Shown here: one piece after another, positions 52,101-60,496 of the stretch
How the letters are laid out: each line of letters starts with the position of its first letter
How positions within the stretch are numbered: position 1 is the stretch's first letter
Source: Streptomyces caelestis
GTDB taxonomy: Bacteria > Actinomycetota > Actinomycetes > Streptomycetales > Streptomycetaceae
DNA: 64,000 nt
Direction: 5' to 3'
Assembly: GCF_001279005.1 (NCBI RefSeq)
Contig: NZ_LGCN01000143.1
Span: 1 to 64,000 of the forward strand
Position numbers and translations under genes: made by a program
The notes under the pieces: model-generated
What the model was told of the DNA's origin: nothing
What the model saw: only the letters and a program-made list of their open reading frames with translations
The model's database searches: none

Positions 52101-53015
52101 CTCGTTGGCGGACTCGGCGGAGGCGAGCGCCTTCGCGGCGGACTCCTTCGCCTCGGCGAGCACCTTCTCCGCCTCGGCACGGGCCTCGCGCAGCGCGGAC
52201 TCGGCCTGGGACATCCGCTCCTCGGCGGCCCGGCCGAGCTCCTGCGCCCGACGGCGCGCGGACTCCGACTCGCTGGCCGTGGACGTCCGCAGCTGCTCGG
52301 CGTGGTCGGTGGCCTCCTGGGCCTGCGTCGAGGCGGCGTTCAGCAGCCGCTCGGCGTCCGCGCGGGCGCGACGCAGGATCTGCTCGGCCTCCGCGCGGGC
52401 CGCCTCGGCGTCGCCCTGCAGCCGCTGCCGGGCCTCGGCCGTCAGCCGCTCGGCCTCCGCGCGGGCGGCGGCCAGGGCCTGCTCGGCCTCCGCGCGGGAC
52501 TCGTCGAGCAGCCGGCGGGCCTGCTGCTCGGTGCGGGCCCGCAGCTGCTCAGCCCAGGCCACGTTCTCGTTGACGTGCGACTCGACGGTCTGCCGGCGCT
52601 CCGCCAGCTCCTGGTCGAGCTGCTGGCGCCGCGTCACCGCCTCCTGGTGCAGCTCCGCCTGGAGCCGGGCCGCCTGCTCCGCGTGCTCCTGGAGGATCCG
52701 CTGGGTCTGCGCCCGCGCCTGGCTCAGCTCCCGCTCGGCGTCCGCGCGCAGCTGGTCGGCCTGCAGCTGCGCGTTGCGCAGCAACTGCTCGGCCTGATAG
52801 CCGAGGTCACCGCCGTCGTACGCGGGCCGGGACATGATGGTGCGCCGCGCCTCGTGCAGCTTGGCGCGCAGCACCTCGACCTGGTAGCCGAGGTCATCGG
52901 CGTGCTGGATCGCCTTTTCCCGCTCGGTCTTCAGCCGCTTCATCTCGGCTTCGAACCGAGAGAGGTGGTCGACGTCAGCCGCCGGCTCTCGCTCCTGGCT
53001 CTCGTAGCCCCGCAC
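49137..53015 (-). CDS. scy: Scy, giant coiled-coil polarity protein
   Basis: Scy is the molecular assembler of the tip-organising centre; it sequesters DivIVA and FilP and sets the site and number of new tips. The 1292-residue product begins RGYESQEREPAADVDHLSRF and is almost entirely coiled coil made of long Ala/Glu/Arg hendecad-type repeats with the recurring AEAERLRAEA-like phase, ending in a short Gly/Thr-rich tail. GTG 53015 is chosen because conserved Scy sequence begins there; the frame extends to 53195 without conservation. The repetitive high-Ala composition makes the opposite strand read as long open frames, which are artefacts. Confidence 0.93.
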   Translation of the reverse strand: MRGYESQEREPAADVDHLSRFEAEMKRLKTEREKAIQHADDLGYQVEVLRAKLHEARRTIMSRPAYDGGDLGYQAEQLLRNAQLQADQLRADAERELSQARAQTQRILQEHAEQAARLQAELHQEAVTRRQQLDQELAERRQTVESHVNENVAWAEQLRARTEQQARRLLDESRAEAEQALAAARAEAERLTAEARQRLQGDAEAARAEAEQILRRARADAERLLNAASTQAQEATDHAEQLRTSTASESESARRRAQELGRAAEERMSQAESALREARAEAEKVLAEAKESAAKALASAESANETRTRTAKEQVARLVGEATKEAEATKADAEQLVADARAEAEKIVAEAAEKARAVTAEESATQLSKAARTAEEVLNKASEEAKRTTRAAAEEAERIRGEAEAEADRLRAEAHDIAEQLKGAAKDDTKEYRAKTVELQEEARRLRGEAEQLRADAVAEGEKIRAEARKEAVAQIEEAAKSAEELLAKAKADADELRSTAQGDSEKVRTEAIERATTLRRQAEETLERTRQEAERHRAEVVEQADALKEDAERAARELREETERAVEARRAQAAAELTRRHAEAEERLAAAEQALSDAREEAARIRREASEETERLRAEAAERIRALRQQAEAEAERLRDEAAADASASRAEGEAVAVRLRSEAAAEAERLKSEAQDSADRMRAEAQAAAERIGTEASETLAAAQEEAARRRREAEELLGAARQEADQERERAREQSEELLASARTRVEEAQAEAVRLVEEADRRATETVSAAEQHAQQVRDSVAGLHEQAQEEIAGLRSAAEHVAERTRREAEEEADRVRADAYAERERASEDAGRLRRDAQEETEAAKALAERTVSEAITEAERIRADVSEHAQRVRTEASDAIAEAEQAAARTRADAREDANRIRSDAATQADTLITEARSEAERLTEETVADTDRLRTETVAEAERVRAESVSAAEKLIADATGDAERLRAEAAEAVGSAQAHAERIRRESERVKADAESEAERMVSAARGEAERTLDEARKDANKRRSEAAEQVDTLITETAAEADKLLTEAQQQALKTTAEAESQADTMVGAARQEAERILSEATVEGNSRVERARTDADELLVGARRDATQIRERAEELRDRLTREIEELHERARREAAETMKSTGDRCDALIKASEEQLAKAEAKAKEIVSEANSEAGKVRIAAVKKAEGLLKEAEQKKARLVKEAEELKAEAVREARRTVEEGKRELEVLVRRREDINAEISRVQDVLEALESFEAPGGAKDNGVKAGAGAGATRTGGKSAE

Positions 53016-53243
53016 TGCGCGGTCCCATCCGTCCCCTGGTCGCAAGTCTGGCCGAGCTCCGTCCATCCGCCGAACGGGGCCCCCGGGGAATGGTGTCAGA
53101 TCAACGGCGGAGCATGGGCTGCCGCCCCGCGCTCGCCCCCCGAAACCCGGACCCCGGCGATCCCGCCGCCGGAGACGACGGGACTGGGTCACCACGCATG
53201 AGCGGCGACCGGACCCAACCCTACCGGCCCTTATGTACGTGGG

Positions 53244-53684
53244 TCAGTGCTCGGACGACTCAACGGGCGCCGAAGTGACCAGTTCTGTCAGTACGCCATG
53301 GCAGTCCTTGGGGTGCAGGAAGGTGATTCGTGACCCCATGGAGCCGCGCCGGGGCTCTTCGTACAGAACGCGTACGCCCTTGCCCTTGATGTCGGCGGCC
53401 TCCGCGTCCACGTCCGCCGTGCCGAAAGCGATGTGGTGGACGCCCTCCCCGTTCTTCGCCAGCCACTTGGCGACGGTGGAGTCCTCCCGGGTCGGCTCCA
53501 GCAGCTGCAGGTAGGAGGCCCCGCCGTCGGAGGTGTCGTTGATCTTGAGCATGGCCTCGCGCACGCCCTGCTCCTCGTTGACCTCGGAGTGGAACACCTC
53601 GAAGCCGTAGGTGGCCCGGTAGAACTCGACGGTCCTGTCGAGGTCGAAGCAGGCGATCCCGATGTGGTCGATTCGCGTCAGCAT
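53244..53684 (-). CDS. mce: Methylmalonyl-CoA epimerase
   Basis: It interconverts (R)- and (S)-methylmalonyl-CoA. The 146-residue vicinal-oxygen-chelate protein has the metal ligands His7 (RIDHIGIA), Gln60 (ASYLQLLEP), His84 (VHHIAFGT) and Glu134 (VLTELVTS). It lies divergent from the acetyl-CoA acetyltransferase gene, sharing a 147-nt control region with ACATTCGAAGTAAACC near 53772, loosely similar to AGTAAATTCGAAGG in front of icmA. Confidence 0.95.
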   Translation of the reverse strand: MLTRIDHIGIACFDLDRTVEFYRATYGFEVFHSEVNEEQGVREAMLKINDTSDGGASYLQLLEPTREDSTVAKWLAKNGEGVHHIAFGTADVDAEAADIKGKGVRVLYEEPRRGSMGSRITFLHPKDCHGVLTELVTSAPVESSEH

Positions 53685-53831
53685 GGATTCAGTGCAGCGC
53701 TCCCGCGGTGGTTACGCAACGTGCGCGCGATCACACCGAAAGGCCGATGACGTGGTCCACCGCACGTCAGTACATTCGAAGTAAACCCTCGTTCACTCCT
53801 CGGCTGTGCAGCCGGAAGGGGACCGCAGCTC

Positions 53832-55073
53832 ATGACTTCCGCATCATCCGCAGCATCTGCATCATCCACATCTTCCGCGGCGAACGGCACGACGTCCGTC
53901 ATCGTCGCGGGCGCCCGCACCCCCATGGGCCGGCTGCTCGGCTCGCTGAAGTCCTTCTCCGGAGCCGACCTCGGCGGCTTCGCGATCAAGGCCGCCCTCG
54001 ACCGTGCGGGGATCGGTGGCGACCAGGTCCAGTACGTGATCATGGGGCAGGTGCTCCAGGCCGGGGCGGGGCAGATCCCGGCCCGCCAGGCCGCCGTCAA
54101 GGCCGGCATCCCGATGAACGTCCCGGCGCTCACCGTCAACAAGGTGTGCCTCTCCGGCCTCGACGCCATCGCGCTCGCGGACCAGCTGATCCGCGCGGGT
54201 GAATTCGACGTGGTCGTCGCCGGCGGCCAGGAGTCCATGACCAACGCCCCGCACCTGCTGCCGAAGTCCCGCGAGGGCTTCAAGTACGGCGCGGTGCAGA
54301 TGCTCGACGCCATGGCGCACGACGGTCTGACCGACTCCTTCGAGAACATCGCCATGGGCGAGTCCACCGAGAAGCACAACACCCGCCTCGGCATCGCCCG
54401 CCCCGAGCAGGACGAGATCGCCGCCCTCTCCCACCAGCGGGCCGCCGCCGCGCAGAAGAACGGCGTCTTCGAGGCCGAGATCACCCCGGTCGAGATCCCG
54501 CAGCGCAAGGGCGACCCGGTCCTGTTCAGCAAGGACGAGGGCATCCGCGGCGACACCACCGCCGAGTCCCTCGGCAGGCTGCGTCCGGCGTTCGCCGAGG
54601 ACGGCACCATCACCGCCGGCTCCTCCTCGCAGATCTCGGACGGCGCGGCGGCCGTGGTCGTGATGAGCAAGGCCAGGGCGCAGGAACTGGGCCTGGACTG
54701 GATCGCCGAGATCGGCGCCCACGGCAACGTGGCCGGACCCGACAACTCCCTCCAGTCGCAGCCGTCCAACGCGATCCGGCACGCGCTGAAGAAGGAGGGC
54801 CTGGAGGTCTCCGACCTCGACCTCGTCGAGATCAACGAGGCCTTCGCCGCGGTCGCCGTGCAGTCAATGAAGGACCTCGGCGTTTCCACCGAAAAGGTGA
54901 ACGTCAACGGCGGCGCCATCGCGCTGGGTCACCCGATCGGGATGTCCGGCGCCCGGCTCGTGCTGCACCTCGCCCTGGAGCTGAAGCGGCGCGGCGGCGG
55001 CATCGGCGCGGCGGCGCTGTGCGGCGGCGGCGGCCAGGGCGACGCGCTGATCGTGCGGGTCCCCAAGGCCTGA
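53832..55073 (+). CDS. Acetyl-CoA acetyltransferase (thiolase)
   Basis: It condenses two acetyl-CoA to acetoacetyl-CoA or cleaves the reverse. The 413-residue protein has the acylated Cys106 ([14 protein letters not shown]), [24 protein letters not shown] and the C-terminal Cys of CGGGGQGDA. The Ser/Ala-rich first 20 residues are an unusual extension; TTG or GTG starts within it cannot be excluded. It is followed after 25 nt by meaB. From memory, this thiolase gene next to meaB is conserved in Streptomyces. Confidence 0.94.
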   Translation: MTSASSAASASSTSSAANGTTSVIVAGARTPMGRLLGSLKSFSGADLGGFAIKAALDRAGIGGDQVQYVIMGQVLQAGAGQIPARQAAVKAGIPMNVPALTVNKVCLSGLDAIALADQLIRAGEFDVVVAGGQESMTNAPHLLPKSREGFKYGAVQMLDAMAHDGLTDSFENIAMGESTEKHNTRLGIARPEQDEIAALSHQRAAAAQKNGVFEAEITPVEIPQRKGDPVLFSKDEGIRGDTTAESLGRLRPAFAEDGTITAGSSSQISDGAAAVVVMSKARAQELGLDWIAEIGAHGNVAGPDNSLQSQPSNAIRHALKKEGLEVSDLDLVEINEAFAAVAVQSMKDLGVSTEKVNVNGGAIALGHPIGMSGARLVLHLALELKRRGGGIGAAALCGGGGQGDALIVRVPKA

Positions 55074-55098
55074 GCCGGGTTGTGCCGATTTCCCTCTC

Positions 55099-56070
55099 GT
55101 GAACGGAGCTGTGATGCAGGACGTCTCCTCGCTGGTCGCCCAGGCCAGGGACGGCAGGCCGCGGGCCGTGGCCCGGCTGATCTCCCTGGTGGAGGGGGCG
55201 TCCCCGCAGCTCAGGGAGGTTATGGCGGCCCTGGCGCCGCTCACCGGGAACGCGTACGTGGTCGGCCTCACCGGCTCCCCGGGCGTCGGCAAGTCGACGT
55301 CCACCTCGGCCCTGGTGACCGCGTACCGCAAACAGGGCAAGCGGGTCGGCGTCCTGGCCGTCGACCCGTCCTCCCCCTTCTCCGGCGGCGCCCTGCTCGG
55401 CGACCGCGTCCGCATGTCGGAGCACGCCTCCGACCCCGGCGTCTACATCCGTTCCATGGCCACCCGCGGTCACCTGGGCGGCCTCGCGTGGGCCGCCCCG
55501 CAGGCCATCCGCGTCCTGGACGCGGCGGGCTGCGACGTGGTCCTGGTCGAGACGGTGGGCGTGGGCCAGTCGGAGGTGGAGATCGCCTCCCAGGCCGACA
55601 CGTCGGTGGTGCTGCTGGCACCCGGCATGGGCGACGGCATCCAGGCCGCCAAGGCCGGGATCCTGGAGATCGGCGACGTCTACGTCGTCAACAAGGCCGA
55701 CCGCGACGGCGCCGACGCCACCGCCCGCGAGCTGAACCACATGCTGGGCCTCGGCGAGTCCCGCGCCCCCGGCGACTGGCGCCCCCCGATCGTCAAGACG
55801 GTCGCCGCGCGCCAGGAGGGCGTCGACGAGGTCGTCGAGGCCCTGGAGAAGCACCGGGCCTGGATGGAGGAGCATGGTGTCCTGACGGCCCGCCGCCTGG
55901 CCCGCGCCTCCCGCGAGGTCGAGACCATCGCGGTCACGGCCCTGCGCGAACGCATCGGCGACCTCCACGGCGACCGCCGCCTGGACGCCCTGGCCGAACG
56001 CATCATCGCCGGCGACCTGGACCCGTACCGGGCGGCGGACGAACTGGTGGCGGGGCTGACACGGGGCTGA
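55099..56070 (+). CDS. meaB: MeaB, mutase-associated GTPase chaperone
   Basis: MeaB protects and reloads adenosylcobalamin-dependent acyl-CoA mutases. The 323-residue G3E GTPase has the P-loop GLTGSPGVGKSTSTSALV (51-68), AVDPSSPFSGGALLGDRVRM, ETVGVGQSEVEI (switch) and NKADRDGA (base recognition). It is 25 nt behind the thiolase, and the icmA mutase gene starts 7.6 kb downstream, suggesting a shared pathway rather than an operon. GTGAACGGAGCTGTGATG: an ATG at 55114 is also possible. Confidence 0.95.
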   Translation: MNGAVMQDVSSLVAQARDGRPRAVARLISLVEGASPQLREVMAALAPLTGNAYVVGLTGSPGVGKSTSTSALVTAYRKQGKRVGVLAVDPSSPFSGGALLGDRVRMSEHASDPGVYIRSMATRGHLGGLAWAAPQAIRVLDAAGCDVVLVETVGVGQSEVEIASQADTSVVLLAPGMGDGIQAAKAGILEIGDVYVVNKADRDGADATARELNHMLGLGESRAPGDWRPPIVKTVAARQEGVDEVVEALEKHRAWMEEHGVLTARRLARASREVETIAVTALRERIGDLHGDRRLDALAERIIAGDLDPYRAADELVAGLTRG

Positions 56071-56075
56071 CTTCT

Positions 56076-56180
56076 CAGTCCGTCCGGCACCACCAGCCCG
56101 TCCGGCGTCAACCAGCCCGTCCGGCGCTTGAGGACAAGGCCCGCAGGGCCGAAGGGGGGTCCGGGGGCGCAGCCCCCGGG
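56076..56180 (+). repeat. Streptomyces intergenic repeat and hairpin
   Basis: CAG(C/T)CCGTCCGGC occurs three times (56076, 56094, 56113), followed by GCTTGAGGACAAGGCCC and the stem CCGGGGGC-GCA-GCCCCCGG (56161-56179). This family is one of the commonest dispersed intergenic repeats in streptomycetes, as I recall. It sits behind meaB and in front of the convergent PepSY gene and can act as a terminator for both. Confidence 0.7.
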
Positions 56181-56233
56181 GACGGGGAGGGAAGGGGCGG
56201 CGGGGGCGAAAACCCTCAACGCCCGCCCCCCGC

Positions 56234-56878
56234 TCAGTCGTCGTCGGAGCCGTCGCCCCGGTCGGCCGTGACCTTGCCGCTGCCCGGGTCGACCCGCCAG
56301 TCCCGCTCGTCCCCGCCGGAGGCACGCGTCTCGGCCTCCCACCCCTTGTCGTCGTCCAGCTCCACCGACGTCACCGTCCCCTCGGCGGCAGCCGCCTCCG
56401 CGGCCTCCGCGGCCGACACCGACGCCCCCTTCAACGCGGCCCGCACCTCGGCGGCGTCGTCCTCGTCGTCCTTCTGGGCGCCCAGGACCTTGCCGTCGCC
56501 CGGGTCGACGCGCACGCTGTGCCAGGTGTCGCCGCCGCCGAGGACGTCGACCTCCCAGGCCTCGTCGTCCAGCTCGGCGGAGACGGCCGTGCCCGGCGTG
56601 TGCTTCAGCGCGGCGGCGATGGCGTCGGCGGCGGTCACGCCACCGGAGACGGCACGCCCGTCGCGGTCGTCACCCCGGTCGTCGTCATCCCGGTCGTCGT
56701 CACCCCGGTCGTCCTCACGGCCCTCGTCGTCCCGCCGGTCGTCGTCCCCCGCCCGGTTCTCCGCCCGCGCCACCGACGCCGCCCCGTCGTCGTCCCCCGC
56801 GACCGCGAGGGCCGTCGCCGTACCGCCTCCGACCAGGGCCGCGGCCGTGACGACGGCGATCACGATGTTGCGCTTCAT
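56234..56878 (-). CDS. Secreted PepSY-domain protein with Asp/Arg-rich linker
   Basis: The 214-residue protein has a signal peptide or anchor (KRNIVIAVVTAAALVGGGTATALAVA, residues 2-27), a highly charged Asp/Arg region (about 30-72, DDRDDDDRGDDRDG) and two PepSY domains: about 75-125 (VTAADAIAAALKHTPGTAVSAELD) and about 140-205 (GASVSAAEAAEAAAAEGTVTSVELDDDKGW). PepSY domains bind or inhibit peptidases outside the membrane and often sit beside two-component systems. GGAGGAATCC precedes ATG 56878. It is divergent from a two-component operon with repeats in between. Confidence 0.85.
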   Translation of the reverse strand: MKRNIVIAVVTAAALVGGGTATALAVAGDDDGAASVARAENRAGDDDRRDDEGREDDRGDDDRDDDDRGDDRDGRAVSGGVTAADAIAAALKHTPGTAVSAELDDEAWEVDVLGGGDTWHSVRVDPGDGKVLGAQKDDEDDAAEVRAALKGASVSAAEAAEAAAAEGTVTSVELDDDKGWEAETRASGGDERDWRVDPGSGKVTADRGDGSDDD

Positions 56879-56938
56879 ATGGATTCCTCCCGAGTCGCTG
56901 CGTTTCGTGCTGTACGACATCAATCTCGCCGACCGACG

Positions 56939-56975
56939 CTGAGGGGAACCTGAAACCGCCTGAAGGGATCTTCAG
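56939..56975. promoter_or_regulatory. Direct repeats between PepSY gene and two-component operon
   Basis: CTGA occurs at 56939, 56950 and 56960 with spacing of 11 and 10 bp (CTGAGGGGAAC, CTGAAACCGC, CTGAAGGGATC), then TTCAG at 56971. OmpR-type regulators bind such direct repeats about one helical turn apart, so this may be the regulator's own binding site. Confidence 0.5.
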
Positions 56976-56998
56976 CTTCGTTTTGCGACCCTTGCGGC

Positions 56999-57718
56999 AT
57001 GCGCCCGCCCGTCACCCACCACCACCCCGCCGGAGGCGCTGCGCGCCGCCCCTTCCGACTCCTGATCGTGGAGGACGAGAAACGCCTCGCCCTCTCCCTC
57101 GCCAGGGGCCTCACCGCCGAGGGCCACGCCGTGGACGTCGTCCACGACGGCCGGGAGGGGCTGCACCGGGCCACGGAGGGGACGTACGACCTCCTGATCC
57201 TCGACATCATGCTGCCCGGTCTGAACGGCTACCGCGTCTGCGCGGCCCTGCGCGCCGCCGGCCACGACGTGCCGATCCTGATGCTCACGGCGAAGGACGG
57301 GGAGTACGACGAGGCCGAGGGCCTGGACACCGGCGCCGACGACTACCTCACCAAGCCGTTCTCGTACGTCGTCCTCGTCGCCAGGATCAAGGCGCTGCTG
57401 CGCCGCCGGCCGGCCGCCGGGGCCTCCCCGGTCCATGTGCACGGCGACCTCACGGTGGACACCGCCGCCCGCCGGGTCTTCCTGGACGAGGAGGAGGTGA
57501 CCCTGACCACCAAGGAGTTCTCGGTCCTCGAGCATCTGGTGCTGCGGGCCGGCGAGGTGGTCTCCAAGGCCGACATCCTCGAACACGTCTGGGACTTCGC
57601 CTACGACGGGGACCCCAACATCGTCGAGGTCTACATCAGCGCCCTGCGCCGCAAGCTGCGCGCCGGTCTCATCCGGACCGTGCGCGGCGCCGGCTACCGT
57701 CTGGAGACGGCGCCGTGA
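56999..57718 (+). CDS. OmpR/PhoB-family response regulator
   Basis: The 239-residue regulator has a receiver domain (acidic pair at IVEDE, phosphoacceptor Asp69 in LLILDIMLPGLNG, Lys in LTKPFSYVVL) and a winged helix (LTTKEFSVLEHLVLRAGEVVSKADILEHVWD, IVEVYISALRRKLR). The first 18 residues precede the usual family start. ATG 56999 has no clear ribosome-binding site, so the mRNA may be leaderless. Its stop overlaps the kinase GTG, so they are an operon. The direct repeats upstream suggest autoregulation and control of the PepSY gene. Confidence 0.93.
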   Translation: MRPPVTHHHPAGGAARRPFRLLIVEDEKRLALSLARGLTAEGHAVDVVHDGREGLHRATEGTYDLLILDIMLPGLNGYRVCAALRAAGHDVPILMLTAKDGEYDEAEGLDTGADDYLTKPFSYVVLVARIKALLRRRPAAGASPVHVHGDLTVDTAARRVFLDEEEVTLTTKEFSVLEHLVLRAGEVVSKADILEHVWDFAYDGDPNIVEVYISALRRKLRAGLIRTVRGAGYRLETAP

Positions 57719-59139
57719 GCCGCCTGTTCGGCTCGGTCCGCGCGCGGGCGACGCTCGGCGCCACCCTCGTGGTCGCGGTCGCCCTCGTCGCGGCCGGCAC
57801 CGCCGTACTGCTGTCCCTGCGTTCCAACCTGATCGGCGAGGCGGGCACCCAGGCGGAGCGCGCCGCGCGGGCGGTCGCCTCCGAACTCGCCGCCCGGACG
57901 CCGTACGACAGACTGTCGGGGCTGGACGGGGAGGACCGCCCGGTGCAGATCCTCGACGAGGACGGACGGCTGGTCGCGGCGAGCGAGGACCTGGAGCGGA
58001 TCACCGGCACCGCGACGACCGACGTGACGCCGCAGTCCCCGAAGCCGGACGAGGACGACGCCTCCGGCGACGGCTCGGACGACTCGGACGGCTCCGACGA
58101 GTCGTTCGCCCCCGGCGAGATCGCCGACGAGACCACCTTCACCAACGGCTCCGCCACCGTCGACGGCGACACCGAGGACTACCGTTTCGCCGCCCTGGAG
58201 GTGGAGACCCCCGACCACGGCCGCCTCACCGTCCACGCGGGCGCCCCGCTCGCCGCCGAGCACGGCGCCGTACGGACCGCGCTGACCGTGATGCTCATCG
58301 GCTTCCCCCTGCTCCTGGTGGTCGTCGCCGCGGTGACCTGGCTGGTCACCGGCCGTGCCCTGCGCCCGGTGGAGGGCATCCGGAGCGAGATGGCCGCGAT
58401 CACCGCCTCCGAGGACCTCGCGCGCCGCGTCCCCGAACCGGCGACCCACGACGAGATCGCCCGTCTCGCCCGCACCACCAACGAGACGCTCGCCGCCCTG
58501 GAGGCGTCCGTGGAGCGGCAGCGGCGGTTCGTCGCCGACGCCTCGCACGAGCTGCGCAGCCCGATCGCGTCCCTGCGCACCCAGCTGGAGGTGGCCGCCG
58601 CCCACCCCGAGCTGCTCGACCTGGACGGCGCCGTCGAGGACACCGTGCGGCTCCAGCGCCTCGCCGCCGATCTGCTGCTGCTCGCCCGGCTGGACGCGGG
58701 GGAGCGGCCCGCCGACGCCCGGGTCGACCTGGCCGCGCTGGCCGGCGAGGAGGCCGCGGGACGCGCGGGTGTGACGGTGGACGCGGAGCCGGCGGAGGTG
58801 ACCGGATCACGGGGGCAGCTGGGGCGCGTGCTCGCCAATCTGCTGGACAACGGCGGGCGGCACGCCCGTGAGCGGGTCACCGTGACCGTGCGGCGGGAGG
58901 GCGGCTGGGCGGTCCTGGGGGTGGCCGACGACGGCGACGGGGTGGCCGAGGCCGACCGGGAGCGGATCTTCCAGCGGTTCGTACGGCTGGACGCCGCCCG
59001 CAGCCGCGACGACGGCGGCGCGGGGCTGGGGCTGGCGATCGCGAGGGACGTCGCCGTACGGCACGGCGGGACGCTCACGGCGGGCGCGGCGCCGACCGGC
59101 GGAGCCTTGTTCGAACTCCGTCTGCCGCTAGCCCGCTGA
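57715..59139 (+). CDS. Sensor histidine kinase (HisKA type)
   Basis: The 474-residue protein has two membrane helices (about 15-34 and 194-219) enclosing a 160-residue extracytoplasmic sensor with an acidic DEDDASGDGSDDSD segment, a HAMP domain (ALRPVEGIRSEMAAI), the phosphorylated His278 (VADASHELRSPIASL), and the ATPase domain with LLDNGGRHA, GDGDGVAEADRERIFQRF and GGAGLGLAIARDV. GTG 57715 overlaps the regulator stop by 4 nt. The acidic loop could bind cations or cationic peptides; the Asp-rich PepSY neighbour has a similar composition, so a common envelope-stress signal is plausible. Confidence 0.93.
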   Translation: MSRLFGSVRARATLGATLVVAVALVAAGTAVLLSLRSNLIGEAGTQAERAARAVASELAARTPYDRLSGLDGEDRPVQILDEDGRLVAASEDLERITGTATTDVTPQSPKPDEDDASGDGSDDSDGSDESFAPGEIADETTFTNGSATVDGDTEDYRFAALEVETPDHGRLTVHAGAPLAAEHGAVRTALTVMLIGFPLLLVVVAAVTWLVTGRALRPVEGIRSEMAAITASEDLARRVPEPATHDEIARLARTTNETLAALEASVERQRRFVADASHELRSPIASLRTQLEVAAAHPELLDLDGAVEDTVRLQRLAADLLLLARLDAGERPADARVDLAALAGEEAAGRAGVTVDAEPAEVTGSRGQLGRVLANLLDNGGRHARERVTVTVRREGGWAVLGVADDGDGVAEADRERIFQRFVRLDAARSRDDGGAGLGLAIARDVAVRHGGTLTAGAAPTGGALFELRLPLAR

Positions 59140-59145
59140 GGGACG

Positions 59146-59622
59146 TCAGTGGCGTCCCCGCTGCCCCCGCAGGTGCTCCGCGATGGGCTTGAGGGCCTTG
59201 TCGAGCTCGATGAGGGCCTCGGGGGAGAGCAGGTCGATGAAGTGCCGGCGCACGGACGCCACGTGATGGGGCGCGACCTTCCGCATGGTCTCCAGACCGT
59301 GGTCGGTGAGGACCGCGTAGAGCCCGCGGCGGTCGGACTCGCAGTTCTCCCGCCGCACCAGGTCCGCGTTCTCCATGCGGGTGATCTGGTGCGAGAGGCG
59401 GCTCTTGGACTGCATGGTCGCGGAGGCGAGGTCGCTCATCCGCATCCGCCGGTCCTCCGACTCGGACAGGTTCACCAGGATCTCGTAGTCGTTCATCGTC
59501 AGGCCGAACGGCTGCAGATCCTTCTCGAGCTGGTACGTCAACAGCTTGTTGACCTCCAGGTGGGTGCGCCAGGCGCACTGCTCCGCATTGGTCAGCCAGC
59601 GGGTGGCCGTCTCGGTCTCCAT
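59146..59622 (-). CDS. MarR family transcriptional regulator
   Basis: The 158-residue protein has the MarR winged helix: LTMNDYEILVNLSES, MRMSDLASATMQSKSRLSHQITRME and RRENCESDRRGLYAVLTDHG, with helices for dimerisation at both ends. The upstream sequence 59627-59649 contains the repeat GAAGTCTAC-CTAAG-GAAGTTGAA, a possible operator. It follows three AIM24 genes on the same strand after a 97-nt gap and may have its own promoter. It ends 4 nt beyond the convergent kinase stop. Confidence 0.92.
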   Translation of the reverse strand: METETATRWLTNAEQCAWRTHLEVNKLLTYQLEKDLQPFGLTMNDYEILVNLSESEDRRMRMSDLASATMQSKSRLSHQITRMENADLVRRENCESDRRGLYAVLTDHGLETMRKVAPHHVASVRRHFIDLLSPEALIELDKALKPIAEHLRGQRGRH

Positions 59623-59719
59623 GAATGAAGTCTACCTAAGGAAGTTGAATGGCGAACTAATAAGGCTTCCGTGTGACGTCGTGCGCAGGCGTTCGATGTC
59701 ACACCCCGCACATTACCGC

Positions 59720-60496
59720 TCACAGCCCGAAGCGACGCTGGAGGTCTCCCAGCTGTCCGGGAAGACGCGGTGCGCCCGCGCCCTGCCCGTGGCCACCCGG
59801 AACCCCGCTCCCGGGCACCCCGGGCTCGTGCGGGGTCACCCCCGTGGCCTGCTCCGCCATCAACGCCTCGGACGACTGGAGGAGCACCGTGCCCGCCCCC
59901 ACGAACTCGAACTGGTGCTCCTCGCCGGAGGCCCCGCCGAGGCCCGTCATCGCACGTAGACCGCCCATCACACCGGTCATGTAGCCGTGGTCGTAGTGGT
60001 GGCACGGGGAGGGGCAGTCCGCCCACCCGACCAGCGCCTGCGGGTCCACCCGGATGGGGGGTTCCATGAACACCACCGGACCGTTGGAGGCGGCCACGAA
60101 CTTCCCGGTTCCGATCAGCGTCAGGAAACCCGGCACGATCGACTGCTTCAGCGACAGACTTGGCTGAAAAGCCAGCACGTTGCCTGAGCGAATGGTCAGG
60201 TTGCCGTCCTCGAGGTCGTACGAGTTCACGTCGAAGGCCCGGTCGGCGAGGAGCATCTTGCCCGAGCCCTCCGCCACGACCCAGTCGCTCGCGTGCAGAG
60301 GCGAATGGAACGACGTACGGACGAGCCGGTCGAGCCGCCCGTGCCCGATGCCGTTGAAATCGATCGAACCGTAGTAGGCGATCATCTTCCCCTTCTGCAT
60401 GAACCACTGGGTGCCCTTGAGCTCCACGCAGAAGGTGTAGGGATCGACGTTGTCGTCGGACGGCAGCGTCATCGGGTCGTGGACGGTGCTGCTCAC
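59720..60496 (-). CDS. AIM24 family protein, copy 1 (longest)
   Basis: The 258-residue protein shows the AIM24/TIGR00266 double beta-helix-like repeat fold: LKGTQWFMQKGKMIAYYGSI, GRLDRLVRTSFHSPLHA, VAEGSGKMLLADRAFDVN, RVDPQALVGW. Around 150-185 there is a Cys/His-containing insert (DCPSPCHHYDHGYMTG), and the last 45 residues are a Gly/Pro/Gln-rich tail that the other two copies lack. The stop of copy 2 overlaps its start (ATGA). AIM24 proteins are of unknown function; the yeast homologue is mitochondrial. Confidence 0.88.
   Translation of the reverse strand: MSSTVHDPMTLPSDDNVDPYTFCVELKGTQWFMQKGKMIAYYGSIDFNGIGHGRLDRLVRTSFHSPLHASDWVVAEGSGKMLLADRAFDVNSYDLEDGNLTIRSGNVLAFQPSLSLKQSIVPGFLTLIGTGKFVAASNGPVVFMEPPIRVDPQALVGWADCPSPCHHYDHGYMTGVMGGLRAMTGLGGASGEEHQFEFVGAGTVLLQSSEALMAEQATGVTPHEPGVPGSGVPGGHGQGAGAPRLPGQLGDLQRRFGL

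Noticed and set aside
49599..53201. Very long plus-strand open frames opposite scy
   Set aside because: They are mirror translations of an Ala/Glu/Arg-rich coiled-coil gene, with low-complexity Leu/Arg/Gly or Ser/Ala products and no start signals. The minus-strand frame has normal codon bias and matches Scy.
56076..56180. Possible CRISPR-like array behind meaB
   Set aside because: Only three imperfect 13-bp copies without regular spacers; it matches a common Streptomyces intergenic repeat family instead.
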